From Variovorax sp. E3 (GTDB lineage Bacteria; Pseudomonadota; Gammaproteobacteria; Burkholderiales; Burkholderiaceae_C): a stretch of 64,000 bases of DNA. The notes beneath the pieces were generated by a model, which was not told the origin of the DNA, ran no database searches, and worked only from the letters and a program-made list of their open reading frames with translations. Position 1 is the stretch's first letter, and the number at the start of each line of letters is the position of its first letter. Below are positions 11,112 to 20,089 of this stretch, one piece after another. Both the position numbers and the translations under genes were made by a program. The stretch is taken from positions 62,001 through 126,000 of the forward strand of contig NZ_MOWM01000004.1 in the NCBI RefSeq assembly GCF_016082275.1, given 5' to 3'.

Positions 11112-12152
11112 ATGACCGGGGACATGAGTTTCAAGCGCCGTGGACTTCTGCGCGGTATCGTCGCGGGGATGGGAGTCGCCGGACTGGGCTTGGTCGCCGG
11201 AGGTGCTCGGGCGTTCAAGCTTGGCGAACCGCGTGCACTCGGTTCGCCAAGCTTGAAAAACGTGAATGCCGGAGTCTTGAATATCGCCTACTACGAAGCT
11301 GGACCTGAAAAGGGGCCAGCGGTGGTGCTGCTGCATGGGTTTCCATACGACATCGAGGCGTACGCCGAAGTCGTACCCATGCTGGTGTCTGCTGGCTGCA
11401 GAGTGGTCGTTCCCTATTTGCGAGGTTTCGGCCCCACCCGATTTCTGAGTTCAGAGACACTACGTTCGGGCGAGCAGGCAGCGCTTGGCGCGGACCTGCT
11501 GGCACTGCTCGATGCCTTGAAGTTGCCGCGTGCGGTGCTGGCGGGGTACGACTGGGGCGGCAGAGCGGCTAGTGTCGTGGCCGCCCTTTGGCCGGAGCGC
11601 TGCGCAGGGTTGGTTTCCGGCAACGGCTACGCAATCGTCGACTCGTCCACGGTGGGCATTCCGGCGAAACCCGAAGCCGAAATTCCGTTTTGGTGGCAGT
11701 ACTATTTTCAGACCGAGAGAGGGCGCGCCGGCTACGAAAAGTATCGACGTGAATTCAACAGACTGTTCTGGAAACAGTGGTCACCGACCTGGCAGTTCGA
11801 CGATGCGACCTTTGCGCGCACCGCCGCATCGTTTGACAACCCCGACCATGTCGATGTTTCGATTCATTCGTACCGCCACCGATTCGGTGCAGTCAAAGGC
11901 GACCCCGCCTATGCCGAGTTCGATCGCCGGCTTTCGTTGCAGCCTGCAATATCGGTGCGGACGGTGACGCTCGATGGTGCAGACGATGGCGCTCATGGAC
12001 CTACCGACGGATCGGCTCAAGCCGCAAAGTTCACGGGGCCTCGCACGCACCGTGTAGTGGCGGGGGCGGGACACAACCTGCCGCAAGAGGCACCGAGGGC
12101 CTTTTCGGACGCCGTACTCGAACTCGTTCGCGCCGATCGACGGACACCGTGA
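11112..12152 (+). CDS. Tat-exported alpha/beta hydrolase, epoxide-hydrolase/dehalogenase type
   Basis: A 346-residue protein starting MTGDMSFKRRGLLRGIVAGMG, a twin-arginine-type signal (KRRGLL plus hydrophobic stretch, AGGARA). The hydrolase fold shows the oxyanion motif LLHGFPYD and the nucleophile elbow GYDWGG, where the nucleophile is Asp, as in epoxide hydrolases and haloalkane dehalogenases rather than Ser esterases. A likely catalytic His is in GAGHNLPQEAP. ATG at 11112 follows GAGGGGAA. Substrate unknown; location is likely periplasmic. Confidence 0.82.
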   Translation: MTGDMSFKRRGLLRGIVAGMGVAGLGLVAGGARAFKLGEPRALGSPSLKNVNAGVLNIAYYEAGPEKGPAVVLLHGFPYDIEAYAEVVPMLVSAGCRVVVPYLRGFGPTRFLSSETLRSGEQAALGADLLALLDALKLPRAVLAGYDWGGRAASVVAALWPERCAGLVSGNGYAIVDSSTVGIPAKPEAEIPFWWQYYFQTERGRAGYEKYRREFNRLFWKQWSPTWQFDDATFARTAASFDNPDHVDVSIHSYRHRFGAVKGDPAYAEFDRRLSLQPAISVRTVTLDGADDGAHGPTDGSAQAAKFTGPRTHRVVAGAGHNLPQEAPRAFSDAVLELVRADRRTP

Positions 12153-12318
12153 GCTTTCGAGACGCTGCTTGACCCTATAAAGTAGCCGTAGCTATGTGTA
12201 GATCGTTACTGCGAAATCGCTGCGAGATATTCTTTAGTTAGGGATTCGCTGATCAATGAGTCGCGACAGGCTCGGCCCATGCATGTGTGAAGACATCGCA
12301 AATCGTAGGATCACGGAC

Positions 12319-12486
12319 ATGAGTCAACGCAATTTTGCCAGTGCCGAGTACGCGATGAAGAACAAGCGCACACGGCGCGAGAAGTTTTTGGCCGACATAG
12401 AACGCGTTGTGCCGTGGGCGCGATTGGTCGCCGTGATCGAGCCTCTGTACCCCACGAGTGGGTGCGTCGGTCGACAGCCGATCGAG
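12319..12486 (+). mobile_element. IS5-family transposase, N-terminal fragment
   Basis: About 55 codons matching the start of IS5-family transposases: MSQRNFASAEYA, KNKRTRREKFLADIERVVPW, then IEPLYPTSGCVGRQP. The family is normally about 320 residues, so only the N-terminus remains. It stops where the truncated integrase begins, implying that a recombination or deletion joined the two. The TTAGTTAG at 12233-12240 could be a trace of a target duplication, but terminal inverted repeats are not clear. Confidence 0.75.
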
Positions 12487-13240
12487 CTGCCGTCAGGATA
12501 GCGAACTCTAGGGCGCGAGCCGCCGTTCCTGCGCGCTGCCGCAAGTTGGCCATGAACTGTTGCATCTCGTCGATTGGGACCGCGCGGTGATGCTGCACCT
12601 TCTGAATCTTCATTGGTGCAGCCAGGACCTTGTCCAGGTGGCCTTTCCAGCGCGCCGGGTTTTCGCCGGAGCGGTACTTGCGCACGGTAGCCCAATCCAG
12701 TACCGATTCAATGCGGCCGCGCAAGCGTGAGGCCGTCTCGTTTTTGGTCTTCCAGATCGGCTCGAGACAGAGTAGAACGTGCTGCAGGTCAATGTCCTGC
12801 ACCAGCAGGCGACCCAGATGGGGTGAGGCATAGGCCTTGAGGGTGTTCTCCCACTGCTGGCGGTGCTTGGGATTTTTCCACTCGTCTGATTTGGACTTGA
12901 TGAATTCGGTCGTGCACCAATCGAAATCCTTCTCGGCCGCCTGGCGGGCAAGCAGGGCGCTTCTCTGGGCGCGCTTCGAGGTCAGCGGGTCAAGGCCTTG
13001 GCGAACCAGCCTGTGCATCTCGCGGGCTTTCTCGCGGGCCTCGGCCAGACCGACGTCGGGGAAGGGCCCCAGGCCAACGTCGCGGCGCTGCTCACCGACC
13101 ATGATGCGCAGAACCCAGCCGCGGTGCCCGACTGCGACGCGAAGGTGAAGTCCGGGAGTGCCGCCCACGGCATGGCGTCCTCGGTCTTGATGGCGGCTAC
13201 AGCACGAGCTGAGAGTTCAGTGGCGATCTTGGGTAAGGGA
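12487..13240 (-). pseudogene. Truncated tyrosine-recombinase integrase (P4-type)
   Basis: It reads LSARAVAAIKTEDAMP, then after a one-base break near 13165 VGGTPGLHLRVAVGHRGWVLR, followed by a DUF4102-type arm-binding domain (GLGPFPDVGLAEAREKAREM) and a SAM-like core-binding domain. It ends at LEFAILTAARS, just before the catalytic block that should follow. The R-H-R-Y catalytic residues are therefore missing and the enzyme is dead. An IS5 transposase fragment abuts the truncation point. No clear start codon is seen upstream of LSARAV. Confidence 0.82.
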
Positions 13241-13361
13241 GTGGTTCCGTTGAACTATCTTGTCCCACATTGTGCCCACATAAAACATCGGCCGTCATCG
13301 GTATTGATCGGATCGGGTCGGACTGTTCTAGGAAAAATGTCTTTTAAAATCAACTGGTTAT

Positions 13362-13381
13362 GGACTGCATCGGACTGCATC
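13362..13381. repeat. Tandem direct repeat of GGACTGCATC
   Basis: Two perfect 10-bp copies followed by GGAT, lying between the integrase N-terminus and the tRNA-Ser-like 3' end. The position fits arm-type integrase binding sites, but this is inference. Confidence 0.5.
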
Positions 13382-13403
13382 GGATAGGGGGTCTACGGAC
13401 ACA

Positions 13404-13413
13404 CTCTCCGCCA
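13404..13413 (+). other. tRNA-Ser 3'-end-like remnant, possible att site
   Basis: CTCTCCGCCA is the usual 3' terminus of bacterial tRNA-Ser including CCA. No tRNA body precedes it. With an integrase immediately upstream and a terminator 27 bases downstream, it looks like the displaced 3' end left where an element integrated into a serine tRNA gene. Ten bases alone are weak evidence. Confidence 0.35.
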
Positions 13414-13439
13414 GAATTGATCCTTGGCAGTTTTTGAAA

Positions 13440-13470
13440 GTCCCGCGCAGTCCACGCGACGGGACTTTTT
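13440..13470 (+). terminator. Rho-independent terminator
   Basis: GTCCCG pairs with CGGGAC across a short loop and is followed by TTTTT. It would suit the terminator of a displaced tRNA gene, since no protein gene reads into it from the left. Confidence 0.65.
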
Positions 13471-13657
13471 CATTTGGGGGGTGCGTCCTTTTGAGTCCGA
13501 CGCGATCTGCGATAGACCACCCCTAGCTGCGAAGCTCCAATAGGTTGTATCCGGTGTTCATCCGGATTGGGTTTGAGCGACTGGAAGTCGCCAAACATCC
13601 AATCGACTCAGGACGGACAACGGCCCGGCGTTCCGCTCGCGCGAGTTCCAGGCGACT

Positions 13658-14821
13658 CTAGGGCAAAAGAACAGCGCCTCCGCGGTTCAGGTCCGCAAGC
13701 AATACGCCCTGAACATAGACCGCATATTCCGCGAAGGTCATCGCGGCACCTCCGCTCGCACTGGTCGGAATGGTCAAGCCCGAGTAGAAGAATCCTTGAC
13801 TCGCTTGGTCGTTGAGCCGGGCGAGTCCTTCGGGTGTGTTGATATCGACCGGACCTCCAGGGATTTCATCGGAGAAGCGATAGGCGATCGCCGCGGGGCG
13901 GCTGCTGTCGAGCTCGTAGGCATTGAAGACGCCTCGAACGGGCTGTCCACTGCGGTTGGCGAAATACTCGAAGTAGCCTTTGTAGCGGAACCCCGATTGG
14001 CCGCGGCTGCCGAGTTGCGGCTTGGGATCGGAGACGACCGGATCGAACGCGTAGCTGTAGATCGTCCCTGCCGCTGCAGAGCTCTTGACGACGATCGCAT
14101 TCACGCTCGGGCTGAGACCCCACTCGGTGTTCAGGAAGCGATAGCCCTCCTGTCCCAATGTGTTCAGTTGGGCGATGAGGTCCGCGGGCATCATCTGGTC
14201 GAAACTGAATTTTCGATAGGTGTAGGTGGCCGGTTGACTCTCGTTCTTGACCAGGATGAAGCTGGCCTTGCGGATCGCGTTGAGAGAGTCGTCCAGGGTT
14301 TGTGTTTCCCCGACCAGGTTGTGCAGCACATAGCCGTCCGCGCCCTCGGCTTCCAGCCGTTGCAGCAGCGCGGTGCTGGCCTGGTCCCAGCCATCGCGAC
14401 CGGAGAATACGAGCGTGAATTCCTTGTAGCTGTACTTGTCGCTGGCAGCTTGCGGGTTGACGTAGAGAGAGTTGCTCCCAACGGTGCGCAGCCGGACGCT
14501 GCCCTTGGCGCCCTGGTCGTTCAACTGCTGCACGACGGCCGGCACCGAAGCGATGTAAGAGTCCTTGTCACCGTTCCATGCGGACGGAAGGGTCTCGTAT
14601 TGTGCTGGCGCAGGTGTTCCGGGTTCCTGTGTTCCCGGCTGCTGCGTTCCGGGTCCCTGAGTTCCAGGACCTTGCGTTCCGGGACCTTGCGCTCCCGGGT
14701 CGCCTGTCCCGGGTCCGGAAGGTCTCACGGGGATTCCAACGCCGCCACCACCGCTTCCACCGCCGCACGCGCTCAAGGTGAGCGCCACGGTCAAGAGTGC
14801 CAAAAAGAATTTCATCTTCAT
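13658..14821 (-). CDS. Lipoprotein with GPGTQ repeat linker
   Basis: A 387-residue protein. The lipobox LSAC (Cys19) follows a short hydrophobic signal and is followed by GGGSGGGGVG. Residues ~36-70 are a low-complexity linker of pentapeptide-like repeats (GPGTQ, QPGTQ, EPGTP). The globular part begins near residue 75 (YETLPSAWNGDKDSYIAS) and contains two similar segments (EFTLVFSGRDGWDQAS and SQPATYTYRKFSFDQM), hinting at an internal repeat. No family is recognised. It is anchored in the outer or inner membrane and lies downstream of a two-component pair on the same strand, separated by ~140 bases. Confidence 0.7.
   Translation of the reverse strand: MKMKFFLALLTVALTLSACGGGSGGGGVGIPVRPSGPGTGDPGAQGPGTQGPGTQGPGTQQPGTQEPGTPAPAQYETLPSAWNGDKDSYIASVPAVVQQLNDQGAKGSVRLRTVGSNSLYVNPQAASDKYSYKEFTLVFSGRDGWDQASTALLQRLEAEGADGYVLHNLVGETQTLDDSLNAIRKASFILVKNESQPATYTYRKFSFDQMMPADLIAQLNTLGQEGYRFLNTEWGLSPSVNAIVVKSSAAAGTIYSYAFDPVVSDPKPQLGSRGQSGFRYKGYFEYFANRSGQPVRGVFNAYELDSSRPAAIAYRFSDEIPGGPVDINTPEGLARLNDQASQGFFYSGLTIPTSASGGAAMTFAEYAVYVQGVLLADLNRGGAVLLP
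14612..14716 (-). repeat. 15-bp tandem repeats encoding GPGTQ
   Basis: Seven or so imperfect 15-base units code for the Pro/Gly/Thr/Gln linker of the lipoprotein. Copy number of such in-frame repeats often varies between strains. Confidence 0.7.
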
Positions 14822-14962
14822 AAGATTCCCTCCGTTCTTAAAGTCAAAACGCAGAGCGGCCCCTGAGGAAGCTCTGTCGGAGGGAATGCTAGGGAGCGCC
14901 CGGCATGGCGGCTAGTGACCAAAGTCAAGTTTCGCCTCTTCGTTACAAGCCTGCGCGCGTGG

Positions 14963-16828
14963 CTACGTCACGGGTTGGCCGAGGTATCGATTCGTTGGAG
15001 AGAAGTTCCTTGCATGCTCCTTTGTCGATGCCAATTCCGACATCGCTTGCAGCAGGGTGGCTGCGCTCACCGGCTTGAACAGCATCGGAACCCCTGATGT
15101 CTGTGCACGCCGCAGCCGTTGCGGGGCGGTCTCTCCGGTGATCAGAAGCAGGGGAATGCCGAGCTGAAAGCGCTCGAGCAGGCGCAGGCCCACCGCCAGT
15201 CCGTCCTCCCCGCCGGCGAGCCGGTAGTCGCACAGCAACATCGAGAAAGGACTGCTTTTCGCATCCTGATGCGTCAACACTTCGACCGCATGGGACTCGT
15301 CGCTCACGGTCACGACATCGACCGAGTGCGCGCGCAGCAGCGCCGTCATGCCCACGCGAATATCCGCCTCGTCGTCGATCAGCAGCACCGGCCCGTGCAG
15401 GTTCGGCACGGCAAGGTGGTGCTCCCCAGGGGCATCCAATTCCGCCAGGAGCAGTTCGGTGGGCGCCGTCAGGGCCGGATCGGCTTCCGGCAGGACAATC
15501 CGGAAATGCGTGCCCCGTCCCGGACGCGAGTGCACCACGAGCGGGTGGGACATCAGGTGCGCCAGGCGTTTGACGATCGACAGCCCGATCCCGAGTCCAC
15601 GCACCCGGTCACGGCCGGGGTTGTCGACCTGATAGAACTCCTCGAAGATGCGACTCAGCTGTTCGGGTGCAATGCCGATGCCAGTGTCGCGAACCTCCAG
15701 CCACACCCTGTCTCCTCGCCGCCGCGCGGCCACGCTCACGCCACCCTGATGGGTGTACTTCAAAGCGTTGTCTACCAAGTTGGACAGCAGGCGATACAGC
15801 AGTTGGAGGTCGCTGCGTACCCACATGCCGCTGGCACGTATGCGCAGCTGCAAGCCCTTCTGTTCGGCATGCGGGGCAAAGGTCTGATTCAGGACAAGAA
15901 GCAATGCGTCGAGTTCCAGCGCGTGCGGTTCGGACACGACCACGCCTGCATCAAGATGCGAAACATCGAGCATCGTGTCCAGCGACGAGCCCAGCGCATC
16001 GACGGCACGCATCAGGCGCGCGGCATTCTCTTTTTCAGGGTGGTCGTGCAGTGCGTTCTCCATGGCCGCGCCGAAAAGCGCGATGGCATGCATCGGCTGG
16101 CGCAAGTCGTGGCTGGCCGCGGCAAGAAAGCGGGTCTTTTCAGCGCTGGCGCTCTCCACGGCGGCGATCTGCTCGCGCAGCCGGGCAGCCAGCGCTTCGT
16201 TCTCGAACTTCTGTATCAGCGAAGCTGTCAACCGCCTGTTCTGCTTCACTCCCTCGTGCAGCGTCAGCATGAGATTGGCAAAACTGAAAAACGCCAGGAA
16301 CCAGTGCAGCGTGCCACCGTGCCAGATCAATGCGAGGATCAGCCCGCTCATGATGGGGATGCCGCAGCCGAACATGGCCGCCTTGATCGGCCAACGCGCC
16401 TGAACGGCCCGGGTCCAACTGACCATGATCACGACGATCACGAGGGTCGTCAGCTCCGGGTTCTGGATGAGCACAAGGAACAAGGCACACGGCAGTGCCG
16501 TTGTCATGCTGATCAGCGTGACGATGCATGTGTACCGGCGCGCCCAGTAGTGGCTTTCGGACAAGGGAGCGTTCGGCTTCCACCGCGGAGCAAACAACGC
16601 ATACACGTTCACCAATACGACGGCAGCGACCATGCCAATCACCAGCAGGTGGTGGATCGGATCGATGTTGAAGTACCCGAAGATGCCGATGGCAATGGCA
16701 AAGCCCATGTGCGCACATATGGCCGTCGTGTACCCGACATAGACCGAGGCAACGTGTTCGCGAAGCACTCGATTGTCCAGGTCAGCGGCGACCGCGGTCT
16801 GATGCATGGATCGGGCAGCGTCACTCAT
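14963..16828 (-). CDS. Hybrid sensor histidine kinase with C-terminal receiver
   Basis: A 621-residue protein from ATG 16828 (MSDAARSMHQTAV). Six hydrophobic helices fill residues ~30-210. The H-box is FLAAASHDLRQPMHA, the N-box LLSNLVDNALKYT, and the glycine boxes DTGIGIA and GLGIGLSI. A receiver follows: VLLIDDEADIRVG, phospho-acceptor Asp in LLCDYRLAGG, conserved Lys in LFKP. The kinase would autophosphorylate on His and pass phosphate to its own receiver and/or the LuxR-type regulator encoded 23 bases upstream. There is no periplasmic loop of any size, so it may sense the membrane or an internal signal. Confidence 0.9.
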   Translation of the reverse strand: MSDAARSMHQTAVAADLDNRVLREHVASVYVGYTTAICAHMGFAIAIGIFGYFNIDPIHHLLVIGMVAAVVLVNVYALFAPRWKPNAPLSESHYWARRYTCIVTLISMTTALPCALFLVLIQNPELTTLVIVVIMVSWTRAVQARWPIKAAMFGCGIPIMSGLILALIWHGGTLHWFLAFFSFANLMLTLHEGVKQNRRLTASLIQKFENEALAARLREQIAAVESASAEKTRFLAAASHDLRQPMHAIALFGAAMENALHDHPEKENAARLMRAVDALGSSLDTMLDVSHLDAGVVVSEPHALELDALLLVLNQTFAPHAEQKGLQLRIRASGMWVRSDLQLLYRLLSNLVDNALKYTHQGGVSVAARRRGDRVWLEVRDTGIGIAPEQLSRIFEEFYQVDNPGRDRVRGLGIGLSIVKRLAHLMSHPLVVHSRPGRGTHFRIVLPEADPALTAPTELLLAELDAPGEHHLAVPNLHGPVLLIDDEADIRVGMTALLRAHSVDVVTVSDESHAVEVLTHQDAKSSPFSMLLCDYRLAGGEDGLAVGLRLLERFQLGIPLLLITGETAPQRLRRAQTSGVPMLFKPVSAATLLQAMSELASTKEHARNFSPTNRYLGQPVT

Positions 16829-16851
16829 GAATTGAGCCCTTCTCTCGTGGC

Positions 16852-17538
16852 TCACCGCAGGCTCGTAATCAATTGCGCCCGCGATCGCACGCCGAACAGC
16901 AGGAGAATCGTCGAGACATAGTTCTTCACTGTGCCTTCGCTCAACTCGGCCAGTTGTGCGATTTCCTTGTTGGTCTTGCCTTCCAGAATCATCTGGAGCA
17001 CGCGCGTCTGGCTTCCCGTGAGCGAGCCCAAGGCACTGGTGTAGGAACGGCGTGGAGCCTTGGAGACCCACTTGAATGTGTCTGAAAGGCCATCGACAAC
17101 GTCACTCCCGAGCAAGCCGCAGGCACGGATGAAGCTCACGACCTCCTTGAGGTTTGCCGACTTTGGCAAGAACGCGCTGGCGCCGAGAGCCAACACACTC
17201 TGCGCAATGACGCTTTGAACCAACGACGTGGTTCCGGCGCCCGACAACGCGACGACACGGGCCGCGGGATAACGCCCAAGGAAGGCGGACACGCCGCTGA
17301 GACCCTTGGTGTCAGGGAGTGCCAGGTCGAGCAATACCAACCCGATGCTCGTCTGAAAGCGCTCGTATATCGCCATCGCCTGCTCCAGGCTGTTGGCCTC
17401 GAACACCTCGACCGCAAGCCCATTGGGCGAGGCTTGCGCCTGAAGCAGGGCTCGCACACCCAAGCGCACAAGGTCATGATCGTCCACGATCAGGATGGAT
17501 GACGATCGAGTCGACGCAGGAGGGCTCATGATGCGCAT
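16852..17538 (-). CDS. LuxR-type (NarL/FixJ) response regulator
   Basis: A 228-residue protein with a receiver domain: acidic pair LIVDDHD, phospho-acceptor Asp in VLLDLALPD, Lys in AFLPKSAN. A LuxR helix-turn-helix follows: LTGSQTRVLQMILEGKTNKE, then LSEGTVKNYVSTIL. It precedes the hybrid kinase by 23 bases on the same strand and is its presumed partner. Start may be 17538 or the second Met at 17529. Confidence 0.92.
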   Translation of the reverse strand: MRIMSPPASTRSSSILIVDDHDLVRLGVRALLQAQASPNGLAVEVFEANSLEQAMAIYERFQTSIGLVLLDLALPDTKGLSGVSAFLGRYPAARVVALSGAGTTSLVQSVIAQSVLALGASAFLPKSANLKEVVSFIRACGLLGSDVVDGLSDTFKWVSKAPRRSYTSALGSLTGSQTRVLQMILEGKTNKEIAQLAELSEGTVKNYVSTILLLFGVRSRAQLITSLR

Positions 17539-17764
17539 GTTAGGTTCATGAGTCGTCGGGCGAAAGTGACTAAAGTAAGTTCACATTCGGTGCACCCAAA
17601 CGCCCGAGCAACGCGCGACCTTCGGGTCGCATCGTGCGCCTGGCCCGGCGACAACGAGAACGTGACGGCCGTGCGCGCGTCCGCGGCGCAGGAGATGGAT
17701 CGAATGCAACGGTCATGGAATACTCGGCCGATCCAACTTCAAAAAAACAGAGGGGCGATCAAAT

Positions 17765-18478
17765 ATGGATATCCACGTCAATCGGAACGGCCAGGGTTTC
17801 GGCCCCTATGAATCGAACGAAGCCAAATCGTTGTACGCGCGAGGAAATATTGCGGCAACGGATCTGGTCTGGCATGACGGAATGACCGAGTGGCAAACGG
17901 CCAGGCAGTTGTTCGGTGAACGCCCCATCCCGTCGGTTGCGCCTCCCATTGCGCCTCCCCATCCGGTGCCGCCCCGCCAAGCGCCGCCCGTTCCCGGGTT
18001 CGAAGCACCGCGATCCTCGTACGCAAACCAAACGGCGGTGCCGGATATGCAACTGCAATCGCCGCCCAAGCTGCATTGGGCGTTGGTATTGCTCTTCGGC
18101 GTACTGAGCTTCGGTATTTTTATCGCGGTCTGGGCGTTCGTGCAGTCGACCTGGGTGCGCAAGATAAACCCCCAGTCCAATGCCACCAACTACCTGATTG
18201 GCTACGTGGCTTTGGCTGTCGTCGGCGCAGTCATGGGCGAAGCGGATTCGTCCGCAACGCAGGGGCTCGGAGTCTTGCTTCAGCTCGCGTCGTATGTCCT
18301 CTTCTACTGCGGGTACTACTCGATGAGGCGCTCGATGATCGACTACTTCAACAAGGTCGAACCGATCGGGTTGCAGCTTTCCGGCGTCATGCTCTTTTTC
18401 TTCAGCGTTCTCTATCTGCAGCATCACATGACGCGCATTGCTGAATGGAAGAAGACTGGAAACATCACGCCGCAATAG
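17765..18478 (+). CDS. GYF_2-domain membrane protein
   Basis: A 237-residue protein. Residues 1-55 are a GYF_2 (DUF4339) domain (GQGFGPYESNEAKSLYARGN, then LVWHDGMTEWQTARQLF), usually a peptide-binding module facing the cytoplasm. A proline-rich linker follows (residues ~58-90), then four predicted transmembrane segments beginning ALVLLFGVLSFGIFIAVWAF. Such proteins are common as single genes of unknown function. It is not obviously linked to the flanking genes. Confidence 0.8.
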   Translation: MDIHVNRNGQGFGPYESNEAKSLYARGNIAATDLVWHDGMTEWQTARQLFGERPIPSVAPPIAPPHPVPPRQAPPVPGFEAPRSSYANQTAVPDMQLQSPPKLHWALVLLFGVLSFGIFIAVWAFVQSTWVRKINPQSNATNYLIGYVALAVVGAVMGEADSSATQGLGVLLQLASYVLFYCGYYSMRRSMIDYFNKVEPIGLQLSGVMLFFFSVLYLQHHMTRIAEWKKTGNITPQ

Positions 18479-18550
18479 CGAAATAGCGCAATGACATCGA
18501 TCCGTTGTCACGCCGCGTGCGCCGACGTGACTCGCTGATCGGGGCCCAGG

Positions 18551-18988
18551 CTAACCCAGCGCGTCGTTCACCTGCTCGCGAAACTCGGTCAAGCTGACCG
18601 CCGCGCCGATCTCCCGCGGCAGCGCGTCGCGCACCGAGAACACGCCGAGGATCTTCGTTCCCGCCACCAGCGGCAGATGGCGAAAACCCCGCTCGAGCAT
18701 GAGCACCACGGCGTCGGACACCAGCGTCTCCGGTGGCACGCAGATCGGGTTCGGGGTCATGACTTCCCGCACCGCCGTGCGATCGGGGTCGAGCCCCCGG
18801 GCCAGCACGCGGGTCATCAGGTCGCGCTCGGTCAGGATGCCCAGCAGGATGTCGGGCAGCTCCATGACGAGCACGCTGCCGCAGTTGGCGCGCGTCATCA
18901 CGCAGGCGGCATCGCGCACGCTGGCCTGCGGGGCCAGGGTGATCACATGCGTGCGCGAGATCGATTGAAAAACGGTGCGCTCGGCCAT
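18551..18988 (-). CDS. CBS-domain pair protein
   Basis: A 145-residue protein made of two CBS domains: residues ~10-65 (APQASVRDAACVMTRANCGS) and ~75-130 (REVMTPNPICVPPETLVSDA, with GFRHLPLVAG). CBS pairs bind adenosyl nucleotides and act as energy-status switches. It lies 45 bases after the oxidoreductase beta subunit on the same strand, so it is probably the last gene of that operon and may tune the enzyme (inference). Confidence 0.88.
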   Translation of the reverse strand: MAERTVFQSISRTHVITLAPQASVRDAACVMTRANCGSVLVMELPDILLGILTERDLMTRVLARGLDPDRTAVREVMTPNPICVPPETLVSDAVVLMLERGFRHLPLVAGTKILGVFSVRDALPREIGAAVSLTEFREQVNDALG

Positions 18989-19033
18989 GGTGCGCCCTCC
19001 AGAAGAGCCGTCTATGTTGCCGCTGGCCGCCGC

Positions 19034-20089
19034 TCAGCGCAAGGAGTCGTTGAGCCGCGCCAGCGCGCCCGCGCCCGGACACAGCTCCGCCGCCCCCAGC
19101 GCATTGAGCGGCCGGTCGCTGGTGTTGAGCGCCGTGTGCAGGTCGGTGGCCAGCGGGTCGACATAGAGCAGCCCGGTCACCACCTCGCCCATTTCCTGGT
19201 GCCGCTGCATGTAGGCCATGGCGGCGTAGCGGTCGCCGGGGTTGTAGTCGGGGTGCAGGCTGCGCAGGCGCAGCAGCGTGCCGTCGTGCTGGCGCACGTC
19301 GACCACTTCGCCCGGGCCCATGTCGACAGTGATCTCGTCGCGCCCGCTGATGAAGTCGATGCGGCTCACGGCTTCGTTGTGCTCGCGCACATAGTCGTAA
19401 CTTTTCGTGCTGCCGGGGTGGTTGTTGAAGGCCACGCAAGGGCTGATGACGTCGATGAAGGCCGAGCCGCCGTGGCTGATCGCGCCCTTGATGAGCGGCA
19501 CCAGCTGCGCCTTGTTGCCCGAGAAACCACGCCCAACGTAGCTGGCGCCCAGCTGCAGCGCCATGGCCACGAGGTCGACCGGGCTGTCGGTGTTGACCAC
19601 GCCCTTCTTGCTCTTGGAGCCCTGGTCGGCCGTGGCGGAGAACTGGCCCTTGGTCAGGCCGTACACGCCGTTGTTCTCCACGATGTAGGCCATGCGCACG
19701 CCGCGCCGCATGGCATGCGCGAACTGGCCCAGACCGATGGAGGCCGAGTCGCCGTCGCCCGACACGCCCAGGTACAGCAGGCTGCGGTTGGCCAGGTTGG
19801 CGCCCGTGAGCACGCTGGGCATGCGGCCGTGCACGGTGTTGAAGCCGTGCGATGCGCCCAGGAAGTAGTCGGGCGTCTTGGAACTGCAGCCGATACCCGA
19901 CAGCTTGGCCACGCGGTGCGGTTCGATGTCGAGCTCCCAGCAGGCCTCGATGATGGCGGCCGAGATCGAGTCGTGCCCGCAGCCGGCGCACAGTGTCGAG
20001 ATCTTGCCCTCGTAGTCGCGCCGCGTGTAGCCGACCTTGTTGGTGGCCAGCGTGGGGTGGCGCAGCCGGGGCTTGGCGAGGTAGGTCAT
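19034..20089 (-). CDS. 2-oxoacid:ferredoxin oxidoreductase, beta (TPP) subunit
   Basis: A 351-residue TPP-binding subunit. LCAGCGHDSISAA carries the cluster-ligand cysteines, GIGCSSKTPDYFLGAS another conserved Cys, and GDGDSASIGLGQFAHAMRR the TPP/Mg site. The start overlaps the stop of the alpha subunit (ATGA), indicating translational coupling. The complex oxidatively decarboxylates a 2-oxoacid (2-oxoglutarate, pyruvate or a branched-chain oxoacid) to its CoA ester and reduces ferredoxin. Confidence 0.9.
   Translation of the reverse strand: MTYLAKPRLRHPTLATNKVGYTRRDYEGKISTLCAGCGHDSISAAIIEACWELDIEPHRVAKLSGIGCSSKTPDYFLGASHGFNTVHGRMPSVLTGANLANRSLLYLGVSGDGDSASIGLGQFAHAMRRGVRMAYIVENNGVYGLTKGQFSATADQGSKSKKGVVNTDSPVDLVAMALQLGASYVGRGFSGNKAQLVPLIKGAISHGGSAFIDVISPCVAFNNHPGSTKSYDYVREHNEAVSRIDFISGRDEITVDMGPGEVVDVRQHDGTLLRLRSLHPDYNPGDRYAAMAYMQRHQEMGEVVTGLLYVDPLATDLHTALNTSDRPLNALGAAELCPGAGALARLNDSLR

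Noticed and set aside
13260..13657. Intact tRNA or tmRNA gene near the integrase
   Set aside because: Only a 10-base 3' terminus is seen; no acceptor 5' strand, anticodon arm or T-arm (GGTTCGAATCC) precedes it.
14612..14716. Possible CRISPR-like repeats
   Set aside because: The 15-base units are contiguous, in frame and encode a peptide linker; there are no spacers.
15119..16921. A 600-codon open frame on the + strand
   Set aside because: Antisense shadow of the histidine kinase; no domain is recognisable and there is no ribosome-binding site.
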